Assembly: GCA_029548025.1 (NCBI GenBank)
Contig: JAKPOE010000082.1
Location: 1-14,442 of the forward strand
Reading direction: 5' to 3'
Source of the DNA: Spirochaetota bacterium
GTDB taxonomy: Bacteria; Spirochaetota; UBA4802; UB4802
DNA length: 14,442 nt
Shown here: one piece after another, positions 7,962-14,442 of the stretch
How the letters are laid out: every line of letters begins with the position of its first letter
How positions within the stretch are numbered: the first letter of the stretch is position 1
Notes under the pieces: generated by a model
What the model saw: only the letters and a program-made list of their open reading frames with translations
Database searches by the model: none
Told to the model about the DNA's origin: nothing
Program-made: the position numbers and the translations under genes

Positions 7962-10666
7962 AATGATTCCTCCCGCACCTTGTTAAAAAACTCCATCACC
8001 GGAATGCGTTCATAGCGAACCCGTTCATTGTTAACCGTCACCACTGCACCCAGTATTTTGCGCTTAAACACTACCGTTGGATATACAAGCCCCTTATCAA
8101 TATAAAAATCAAAGCCGGCAACAATAAGCGAATTATCCACAGCAAATTGTGCCATACCCAATTTTGATTTCCCCTTTTCTTCATTCAAGCCTTTGAACAA
8201 TCGGTTGGCAAACTGTTCACCAACCTTATAAATAGTAGCAGTACCTGAAACGTCAAGATTCTGGCCTGTAGTTAAATTTTTACCCTGCATCTGTGCATTC
8301 ATCGATAACAATGAGTTGTGATGTATTCGTATAGAAGACGGATTGTCCAGTTTTCCTATATCAATATCATTGACATTGAATGCAACTCTGAATCCCATAT
8401 TTTCAGGTTTAAGATCTGCCAGATTAAAGAGTAGCTCCTTTAATGTTACCGTTCCGCCCATTACTGTTGCCTGTACATTCTTTATTTCCAGTGTGTTGCG
8501 TTTACATCCAATATACCCTTTGCAACTACTCATATACTCAAATGCAATATCACGCGATGGATGTTTTGCAACAATCCTGCCTATGGAAACATTAACATCA
8601 GGTTTAAACAATTCAATGTTCATACTGTCAGCGACATCAAACGGCAGCTCAAAGCTCTCCCCCATGGTATACATGACAGGAATATTGATATCAACAGGGC
8701 CAACATACAGTTTATGGGGTTTATTTTCAATCTGTAGCTTCTTTGACACAACATTACCCTTTGCTGATAATTTATGCACTGTTCCTTTGAGATGCATTGC
8801 AACTGCCAATTGACCACTCAAGGAATAATCAGCAAATACAACTGGCACTATAGGTGCAACAGTTAACCCTGTACTCACATCAATCATGGGATTATTCCCC
8901 AGTACAACATTGCCATGGGCTTGTATAGCCATGTTTTTTTTGTTACTGGACAGCTCTAAAACAGAAATGGTAATTTTTTGCTGCTCAGGTTTATGAGCTA
9001 TTGACGCTGTAAGTTTTAGGTCATCAATATCATAATCAGGTATTGCCAGTATGGCAGCAAGCTCTACTGTATTTACTTTTTTAGAAGATTGCACCGTGGT
9101 GTTCAACGTAACATTAACCGGTTTTGTTATAGGACTTGTTGATAGTGCCTGTTTCAGGTGAGCGGGTACTGTATGCATTAATACCGGCATATTGATCATC
9201 AATGGATGTACGGCAATGCGTGCCTGTATACTATCATGCAACGAAACTGTTCCATCCAGCTCGCACCGTATTGCTTCCTTTGCACTATCAGCATCTCGGT
9301 GTACCATGACAAAACGATGTATTTGCATAAACCCCGTGTTGCGATTGTAATTGAGCTCACACACTATATCTGCGCCATTATCCTTTGACTTTTCACCAAG
9401 TGCATAATAAAAATGCGGTATATGTATCTGTAGCAATCCTGCAACGTTAGTGTTGCTCATAGCAACGGTGTAGGGTATGGTAAATGAAGGAACGGTTATT
9501 GAAAAACCTCCGGTAGCAACTGCTACATTCTGCCCGCTAATAGTACCCTTAATGGTGAAATTGCTGCCAGTACCTGTTATCACAAGAGGAAATAGGGAGA
9601 CAGTGCCATTAAAGTATGGGTTTGCACCTATCAGCTTGCTGGTATAGGTGTACAGCTCATGAAGTCTGATATTGCTATCAAGCATCGCAAAGGAAATCGT
9701 TGGATTTTTGTTAACATGCATTATACTACCAGCAAATGATACCCAGGTGGATTGATTAAATGTAATCACAAAGGTGTTACAGCGAAGGATGTCAGTTGAA
9801 GGATTATATATGATATCATATTCTATTTTAGCATTTACCGGTGCTACATGCTTTTGAACAAAACGCATCGGCGTAGTATAGGTGCCGCATATGAAGCTGC
9901 TTGATAGTTGCTTTTGATCAGGATGGTAGGCAATATGAAATGAAAACAGCACCGGTGGCCCTGCCTTTACATCTCTGGATAAAAATGAAAGCTGAAGCGT
10001 TTTTTGTGGATTTATAGTAATGTTCATTTTGTCAAACAATGCTAAAGCCTTTATATTCAATGGTATGGAGTTGATTGAAGGTGCATGTACTGTTATATAA
10101 GATGAAAAATCATTACATTGTAGTTCATACGTACTGCCATGCACGGTTACTGAAAGATTTTGCACTATGAAATTAAAAAGAAATTCTACTGGAATTGGCA
10201 GTGTAATTGCTTCCCTTGCTTCTGCTTTTTGCTTTTCTTCTTTTTTTTCTTTTTCCTTTTTTTCAGAGGGTTTCAGCATCCTCTGAAAATTCCATACCCC
10301 TTTGTGTTCATCAATGACAATTGACGGATTATACAGCCCAACCTCATAGATGTTAACCTTCCCAATAATCATGGGTAACAGGCTATACTTTAGTTTAAAG
10401 GTATCAAACTGTAGTAATGGTGTGGTATCACCTGAAACAAAAAGTTTACAATTTTTTATCTCAAATCCATGAAACAATGAAAAATGGGTTACCTGTAATG
10501 AAGCTGTAGCGTTAAGGCTGGATTCTATTTGTGAGATGAGGATTCTGGTAGCTCTGTTGTCGGTAATATAAACATTAACAACAACAATACCAATGAACAA
10601 CAAAACTATGAAACCAGCAACACCAATACTTAAATAATATGCTATCTTTTTGATCGGACGGAACAT
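7958..10666 (-). CDS. AsmA/YdbH-like intermembrane bridge protein
   Basis: The 902-aa protein has a short basic N-terminus, one membrane helix at residues about 9-33, and then an AsmA-type start (RILISQIESSLNATASLQV, then FSLFHGFEIKNCKL and PSIVIDEHKGVWNF). The rest is long beta-rich sequence expected to form an extended hydrophobic groove, as in the TamB/YhdP/YdbH family. A Lys/Glu-rich linker lies at residues 132-153. The C-terminal part (SGTATIYKVGEQFANRLF, a G-L-V-Y-P strand near 870, then ERIPVMEFFNKV) resembles AsmA family ends. Length is close to E. coli YdbH (about 880 aa). An adjacent DUF1318 gene strengthens the YdbH comparison, although I cannot show orthology. The expected role is inner-membrane-anchored transport of phospholipid toward the outer membrane. 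The ATG at 10666 has only a distant AGGG upstream, so the start is fairly, not fully, certain. Confidence 0.85.
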   Translation of the reverse strand: MFRPIKKIAYYLSIGVAGFIVLLFIGIVVVNVYITDNRATRILISQIESSLNATASLQVTHFSLFHGFEIKNCKLFVSGDTTPLLQFDTFKLKYSLLPMIIGKVNIYEVGLYNPSIVIDEHKGVWNFQRMLKPSEKKEKEKKEEKQKAEAREAITLPIPVEFLFNFIVQNLSVTVHGSTYELQCNDFSSYITVHAPSINSIPLNIKALALFDKMNITINPQKTLQLSFLSRDVKAGPPVLFSFHIAYHPDQKQLSSSFICGTYTTPMRFVQKHVAPVNAKIEYDIIYNPSTDILRCNTFVITFNQSTWVSFAGSIMHVNKNPTISFAMLDSNIRLHELYTYTSKLIGANPYFNGTVSLFPLVITGTGSNFTIKGTISGQNVAVATGGFSITVPSFTIPYTVAMSNTNVAGLLQIHIPHFYYALGEKSKDNGADIVCELNYNRNTGFMQIHRFVMVHRDADSAKEAIRCELDGTVSLHDSIQARIAVHPLMINMPVLMHTVPAHLKQALSTSPITKPVNVTLNTTVQSSKKVNTVELAAILAIPDYDIDDLKLTASIAHKPEQQKITISVLELSSNKKNMAIQAHGNVVLGNNPMIDVSTGLTVAPIVPVVFADYSLSGQLAVAMHLKGTVHKLSAKGNVVSKKLQIENKPHKLYVGPVDINIPVMYTMGESFELPFDVADSMNIELFKPDVNVSIGRIVAKHPSRDIAFEYMSSCKGYIGCKRNTLEIKNVQATVMGGTVTLKELLFNLADLKPENMGFRVAFNVNDIDIGKLDNPSSIRIHHNSLLSMNAQMQGKNLTTGQNLDVSGTATIYKVGEQFANRLFKGLNEEKGKSKLGMAQFAVDNSLIVAGFDFYIDKGLVYPTVVFKRKILGAVVTVNNERVRYERIPVMEFFNKVREESL
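7968..7974 (-). promoter_or_regulatory. Strong ribosome binding site of the DUF1318 gene
   Basis: On the minus strand GGGAGGA sits six bases before the ATG at 7961. It lies within the last codons of the AsmA-like gene, whose TGA overlaps the ATG (ATGA). This decides the start and indicates translational coupling. Confidence 0.85.
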
Positions 10667-10708
10667 GATTGCACGGCTACCCTTTCACACATAGAATAGT
10701 GAAGCTAA

Positions 10709-10714
10709 TGTCAA
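10709..10714 (-). promoter_or_regulatory. Isolated TTGACA near the AsmA-like start
   Basis: A perfect -35 hexamer lies on the minus strand 43 bases upstream of the ATG at 10666. No good -10 box follows at 16-18 bases; TATGTG at 15 bases is the nearest. It may be a weak proximal promoter or chance. Confidence 0.25.
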
Positions 10715-10731
10715 TAATCTGTATACTGGTT

Positions 10732-10741
10732 TAGTGCACTA
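10732..10741. promoter_or_regulatory. Perfect 10-bp palindrome in the operon leader
   Basis: TAGTGCACTA reads the same on both strands and lies between the candidate operon promoter and the AsmA-like start. A second, overlapping inverted repeat (TGCAC, four bases, GTGCA) begins inside it. It could be an operator for a dimeric repressor. Only one copy is seen, so this is suggestive only. Confidence 0.3.
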
Positions 10742-10798
10742 CTGTGCAGCATGAGCAATCTCAATTAAAATTTAAAAATATAGTATTACAACTAAATA

Positions 10799-10828
10799 TT
10801 TATAGAAACTATCTTTTTTCATTGACAA
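10799..10828 (-). promoter_or_regulatory. Candidate promoter of the AsmA-DUF1318-TPR operon
   Basis: Read on the minus strand, TTGTCA (10828-10823) is followed after 18 bases by TATAAA (10804-10799); each matches the sigma70 consensus at five of six positions. It would give a leader of about 125 bases before the ATG at 10666. The -35 overlaps that of the divergent promoter. Confidence 0.5.
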
Positions 10829-10851
10829 CTATCTATTTCAAAGGTTATCAT
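10822..10851 (+). promoter_or_regulatory. Candidate promoter of the STAS-like gene
   Basis: A perfect TTGACA (10822-10827) is followed after 18 bases by TATCAT (10846-10851). Transcription would start near 10858, leaving a leader of under 30 bases before the ATG at 10885. Its -35 shares five bases with the divergent minus-strand -35. Confidence 0.6.
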
Positions 10852-10872
10852 GACATTAATTTATAAAAATGT

Positions 10873-10878
10873 AAAAGG
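10873..10878 (+). promoter_or_regulatory. Ribosome binding site setting the STAS-like start
   Basis: AAAAGG lies six bases before ATG at 10885. An in-frame TTG at 10879 directly abuts this site and cannot be the start, so the ATG is preferred. Confidence 0.75.
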
Positions 10879-10884
10879 TTGCTT

Positions 10885-11259
10885 ATGAGCACATTAAAAG
10901 ATTTATTTTCCTTAGAATACGATAAGGATACAAAAATATTATTAGGAACAATCAAAAAACCAATCCTTACCAAAGAAGAGGCTAATGAAATCTTAGAATT
11001 TGTCAAGCAAGATATGCAAAACTATCCTGATCATCAGCACTATATACTGGATGTATTAGCAGTAAAAGAGGTATCCAATCCTGTAATAGGCATTTTAATG
11101 AAATCGTTGCAATTCTGGAAGAAAACCCGCGGATATGCACTCCTTGTCATAACGGATGACCTTTTACAAAAAATAATGATAGAACAGCCTGCAATGTTTG
11201 ATTACTTTGCTGTTTTCCCAACAATGAACGAGGCAATAGCATTTATAAAAAAATCTTAG
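10885..11259 (+). CDS. Small STAS-domain-like protein, no evident phosphoacceptor
   Basis: The 124-aa protein has no signal peptide and is probably cytoplasmic. Its layout fits a SpoIIAA/STAS fold: an early strand (KILLGTIKKPI), a helix (KEEANEILEFVKQDM), a core strand and loop (HYILDVLAVKEVSNPVIGIL), a helix, a strand (YALLVITD), and a final strand-helix (FAVFPTMNEAIAFI) matching the F-x-x-x-x-T-x-x-E-A-x ending of STAS proteins. Where SpoIIAA-type antagonists have D-S-S-G-L-G, this protein has SNPVIG, so the usual phosphorylated Ser appears to be missing. It may be an interaction module rather than a classical anti-sigma antagonist. It is transcribed divergently from the AsmA operon and converges on the activase gene. 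Fold assignment is from pattern only, and target and role are unknown. Confidence 0.6.
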   Translation: MSTLKDLFSLEYDKDTKILLGTIKKPILTKEEANEILEFVKQDMQNYPDHQHYILDVLAVKEVSNPVIGILMKSLQFWKKTRGYALLVITDDLLQKIMIEQPAMFDYFAVFPTMNEAIAFIKKS

Positions 11260-11264
11260 CGCTA
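11257..11264. other. Palindrome formed by two convergent stop codons
   Basis: The plus-strand TAG and the minus-strand TAG are separated by two bases and together form TAGCGCTA. The ends of the two genes are thus almost abutting. I see no convincing hairpin terminator between them; seven A residues at 11247-11253 read as a T tract on the minus strand but lack a good stem. Confidence 0.85.
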
Positions 11265-14200
11265 CAGCTCTTTAACCAGCTTTCTGTCTATTGCTACATT
11301 TTCCATGCCCGGGTAATCCACTATAGCAGCTTCGGCAGTTTGCTTTTTAAATCGCATAACATTCAACATAAATATGTCTAATTTATTCAGTGCTGTAGGA
11401 GGCAATGCATTGCCATCAATCTCCACCGACATCATAGGATATCCTTTTGTACGTGCCCATGGAGCAAGTATGCCTTCAATGACCCTTCCTATCAAACATG
11501 CAAATGGTGAAATATTAACAATACCTGAGTAGCCATCCTCCATCGCGCTTGCAGCCACACCGCTTGAAATAGTAATCTCTGACTGCAACTCAAGATTAAC
11601 AAAATGCTGTTGCGACATCTCCATAATGCGATGCATATCATGAGGTGTTTCAGGAATCAGGTTGGTAGGCATTAAAGCTTTTTTTATCTTATTTTCAACA
11701 CTGTGTTTGTACCACTGCTCAATGTAAAACAATAGCAATTTCTTTGCTTCAGGTATAAATAGTTTTTTATACCACGGCGCTGCCTTGATTGCTTTTTTAT
11801 ACTCATATTCCCGGATAAAATCACAATAGTAAATCCATTCGCTGACGCCCGAAACTTTTGCAATGATACCTTTTGTGCTGAAATGCTTAATCAACTCATC
11901 AACAGCAAAGTCATCTCGCCGAACATAAATTTCCCCAACAACCAGTACCATGGGACATTGTTCGATAGTTCTCTTTAAAGGTATTTGTTTTATGGCAGCA
12001 GCAATCCTTTGTAAAGCAGGTATAACTTTTGCCACATCCTTCTCTGCTATCGATATCAATTCCTGCCATAACTGGTCGTACAATGCCAGTGCACTTAGCG
12101 GATCTTCAGCGCATGCTCTTAGCGAAGTTTCAATGTCTTTCATGTAGTCGCTTATAGCAACACCCCACCATGCATGCTTTGAAAAATGTGATCCAAGCTC
12201 ATTATATGAATTTGAAGAATCCAATGTAATAACACACACGTTTTCCAATCGTAAATCCTTAAAAAGATTTTGATAAAAAACAAAATATTGACCCGTACGA
12301 CATGGGCCCTGTGTGGTAGGAACAAACAAAAGATATATTTCATCTTTCCGGTAGTGCGTGGAGGAAAAAAAGTTCAATGCACTGCCCAGAACCAGATGCG
12401 ATGGTAAGCATTCTTTGCCTGAAACAAACTGCCGTGCTACCTGCAATGTTCTGTTATTGGGCACAGGCATTGCTATTGCATTGATACCGGTTGAACGCAG
12501 CGATGCAGCAAGAAGCTCAACCCCCAATCGCCCCATGTTGGATAAAAGGACCTTAACCTTGGGATTGTTGCGTACAGGTATTTTGCTGCCGGTATAACTA
12601 TTCCTTACAAAAAGACCATCATCCTCAATAATGAAACGCAATCCATTGTCATAGCGCTCCAACTGCTTATCAATACCTTTTTGCCGGTAACCATCGACAA
12701 TATCAAGGAATGCTTCTACACGCGTATCAACGCCGGCATCAGCAGTATGCGAATCTAATTCCAAAATGAGAAATGGCTTTGTCCCCATTATCCATTTTAC
12801 ATAGTGCAGCATGAATGAATCGGGCGCACATGAAAAGTTTGAAATAAAGGTTACATAGATATTGTCCTCATTGGCAAGCTTTACACCGGCTTTCATATCC
12901 AGTTGTCCATAAAACCAGTACATATTGGGGAATATGGGCTCGTCATCAAAGGGGATGATATCAAAGGGGATAACAGTATAACCAATGCTCGTAAATTTTT
13001 TAGGTATTCCCATGTTGGCATCTTTTGTAAACGCATTATACGGCCTTCCCAGCAGCGCTATCGCAGGTTTTGACAACCTCTTTGAAAACTCAAGCGCCTC
13101 TTTCCCTAATTGTTTAGCTTTTACAAAATATTCATTTTGCTTATCCAGAGCAACATGATAGGCACTCCTCCCCTGCTCAACTGAAAATCCCAGTGTCACA
13201 GCAACATCAACAAAGGATTGTTCTGTCATTGCATCTGAAAGCGTAAGGCTTATAACCGGTGAAAGAATTTTTTCTTCTGGCAATTCATCAAACGCCTTTT
13301 CCATATAGTAGGGCAATCCCTGCGTGATTGGACAAAATGTTGCCCGTGCATCATCAGCAAAACTTTTCATCTCTTTCATGTGAGGCAGAAAAATATAATC
13401 AACACCTTTATCAAGGATATTTTTTACAGCGCCATGTGCTATTTCAGCCGGAAAGCAATATGCACTTTCAGCTTTAGCTTTCCCTTCATCTGAAATTTCA
13501 TCAGAAGTAACTATCGCCACACCTAATTGGGAAAAGAACCATGCATAGAGGGGCCACAACGTGTAGGTTGAAAAGCAAAGAGGAATACCAACGCTCATGG
13601 TGGAATTGCCTGCCAATGGCTGGGGTGCGCATTCCTTAAATAACAGTTCATTCCGTTTTTCAATAAAGTCAACAACCTCATCATCATTGATGATACGCTT
13701 TTTGCGCATATTGGCATATTTATTGCACCGTCCGCCAAACATATATTTGTTGCCATTGACTTTTAGCACCCGTATTGGGCAGTAGTTGTCACATGATTTA
13801 CAGGTAAATTCGCGTTCATAAATAATTTCAGTTTGCACTATTGCATCAAGCGAATATAACTTCTTTTGCAATAATCCACTCTGCAGCTTTTGCAACGCAA
13901 CAATAGCAACACCAAAACACCCCATTAGTTCCGGATCAGGCGGCACAGTTATATTTTTTTGTAACAGCATGGCAAATGCAAGCGGTACCGCTTTGTTCTT
14001 TGCCACTCCACCCTGTAACACAATGGCATTACCGATAGTTCTGTTGCCAACAACCCTATTGAGATAATTTGCAACAATTGATGTAACCAATCCAGCGGTG
14101 ATATCCTCCTTGCTTGCACCCTGTTGTATTGCCTTACGGATATCTGAGTTTATGAAAGCTGAGCAATGTTCACCAAACTTCAGCGGCTCTTCCGCCTGCA

Positions 14201-14442
14201 AAGCAATATCCCCTATTTCCCATGCTTGAGCAATATTCAGGTCACCCTGTGCTGACTCCTCAAGGAATGAACCTGTCCCGGCAGAGCATGCCTCATTCAT
14301 AGCATAATCAATAGGCACTCCGTTTTTCAAATATACATATTTTGCATCCTGCCCGCCAATCTCAAAGATTGTATCAATATCTGGTTTAAAATAGGTGGTG
14401 CCAACGGAATGAGCAATTATTTCATTATAGATTGCCGGTGTT
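11262..14442 (-). CDS. Multidomain 2-hydroxyacyl-CoA dehydratase activase (BadF/HgdC-DUF2229), 5' end off the right edge
   Basis: The C-terminal 1059 codons are present; the frame is open through 14441, so TTG at 14330 is internal. Residue numbers are for the visible part. The end of an ASKHA ATPase domain shows EIGGQDAKY (27-35), ACSAGTGSFLE with Cys52, HCSAF with Cys93, and LQGGVAKN (142-149). The two Cys match those that bind the shared [4Fe-4S] cluster in HgdC. A Cys-rich segment follows (CKSCDNYC 214-221, GGRC 236-239). A DUF2229-type region follows, with GIPLCF, YCFPAEIAHG, LLGRPYNAF (463-471), NFSCAPDSF (535-543) and ELDSHTADAG. The last part has GKECLP, GPCRTGQY (712-719), GEIYVR and a late SPFAC motif. 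Such fused proteins, often 1400 aa or more, occur in many anaerobes. They are related to the ATP-driven electron activators of (R)-2-hydroxyacyl-CoA dehydratases and benzoyl-CoA reductases. The exact substrate is unknown, and no separate dehydratase genes are in view. Confidence 0.92.
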   Translation of the reverse strand, partial: TPAIYNEIIAHSVGTTYFKPDIDTIFEIGGQDAKYVYLKNGVPIDYAMNEACSAGTGSFLEESAQGDLNIAQAWEIGDIALQAEEPLKFGEHCSAFINSDIRKAIQQGASKEDITAGLVTSIVANYLNRVVGNRTIGNAIVLQGGVAKNKAVPLAFAMLLQKNITVPPDPELMGCFGVAIVALQKLQSGLLQKKLYSLDAIVQTEIIYEREFTCKSCDNYCPIRVLKVNGNKYMFGGRCNKYANMRKKRIINDDEVVDFIEKRNELLFKECAPQPLAGNSTMSVGIPLCFSTYTLWPLYAWFFSQLGVAIVTSDEISDEGKAKAESAYCFPAEIAHGAVKNILDKGVDYIFLPHMKEMKSFADDARATFCPITQGLPYYMEKAFDELPEEKILSPVISLTLSDAMTEQSFVDVAVTLGFSVEQGRSAYHVALDKQNEYFVKAKQLGKEALEFSKRLSKPAIALLGRPYNAFTKDANMGIPKKFTSIGYTVIPFDIIPFDDEPIFPNMYWFYGQLDMKAGVKLANEDNIYVTFISNFSCAPDSFMLHYVKWIMGTKPFLILELDSHTADAGVDTRVEAFLDIVDGYRQKGIDKQLERYDNGLRFIIEDDGLFVRNSYTGSKIPVRNNPKVKVLLSNMGRLGVELLAASLRSTGINAIAMPVPNNRTLQVARQFVSGKECLPSHLVLGSALNFFSSTHYRKDEIYLLFVPTTQGPCRTGQYFVFYQNLFKDLRLENVCVITLDSSNSYNELGSHFSKHAWWGVAISDYMKDIETSLRACAEDPLSALALYDQLWQELISIAEKDVAKVIPALQRIAAAIKQIPLKRTIEQCPMVLVVGEIYVRRDDFAVDELIKHFSTKGIIAKVSGVSEWIYYCDFIREYEYKKAIKAAPWYKKLFIPEAKKLLLFYIEQWYKHSVENKIKKALMPTNLIPETPHDMHRIMEMSQQHFVNLELQSEITISSGVAASAMEDGYSGIVNISPFACLIGRVIEGILAPWARTKGYPMMSVEIDGNALPPTALNKLDIFMLNVMRFKKQTAEAAIVDYPGMENVAIDRKLVKEL

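Noticed and set aside
10879..10884. TTG at 10879 as start of the STAS-like gene
   Set aside because: It abuts the AAAAGG ribosome binding site with no spacing, while ATG at 10885 is correctly spaced.
10667..10884. Small RNA or riboswitch in the intergenic region
   Set aside because: Apart from the promoters and one short palindrome, no conserved riboswitch motif or extended hairpin was seen.
11240..11285. Bidirectional terminator between the convergent genes
   Set aside because: A seven-base A/T tract is present, but the only strong symmetry (TAGCGCTA) has no loop, and no GC-rich stem of useful length adjoins the tract.
14328..14330. TTG at 14330 as start of the activase
   Set aside because: The frame continues upstream to the window edge and encodes the conserved EIGGQDAKY motif, so the true start is outside.

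Overview
The window looks like chromosomal DNA from a Gram-negative, probably anaerobic bacterium with moderately AT-rich DNA. Two genes encode apparent lipoproteins and one encodes an AsmA-like protein of the kind that spans the space between inner and outer membranes, so a double-membrane envelope is implied. The large multidomain acyl-CoA dehydratase activase at the right end is typical of strict anaerobes (Clostridia, Deltaproteobacteria-like groups, Spirochaetota and others). A spirochaete-like origin is possible, but this is a guess; no rRNA or tRNA is present to decide it. I see no mobile elements, CRISPR arrays or RNA genes.

Layout: from about 10.67 kb leftwards to the window edge runs a minus-strand operon of three genes, each overlapping the next by ATGA. 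They are (i) an AsmA/YdbH-like membrane-anchored protein of 902 aa, (ii) a 202-aa DUF1318 (YdbL-family) lipoprotein, and (iii) a giant gene of at least 2452 codons with no stop in the window. The third gene encodes a probable lipoprotein with an N-terminal PD40/TolB-like propeller, a long TPR solenoid, a degenerate CHAT-like domain, more TPRs, and a second, clearer CHAT fold at the C-terminus. By eye this C-terminal fold has lost the His and Cys of the CHAT catalytic dyad. I traced the whole reading frame from 7356 to 1 and found no in-frame stop.

A 218-bp intergenic region (10667-10884) separates this operon from a divergent plus-strand gene for a 124-aa STAS-like protein. Candidate sigma70-type promoters for the two directions share almost the same -35 bases. 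The STAS-like gene ends two bases from the end of a convergent minus-strand gene. That gene runs off the right edge and encodes the C-terminal 1059 residues of a BadF/HgdC-type activase fused to DUF2229 and dehydratase-like modules.

Interpretation: in E. coli, YdbH (AsmA-like), YnbE (lipoprotein) and YdbL (DUF1318) act together as an intermembrane bridge implicated in phospholipid transport. Here an AsmA-like and a DUF1318 gene are translationally coupled to a giant lipoprotein carrying protein-interaction repeats and pseudo-enzymatic CHAT domains. This looks like an undescribed extension of such a bridge, with the giant protein as a candidate envelope scaffold. The coupling is seen directly; the shared function is inferred. 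No stretch longer than about 220 bases lacks a gene.
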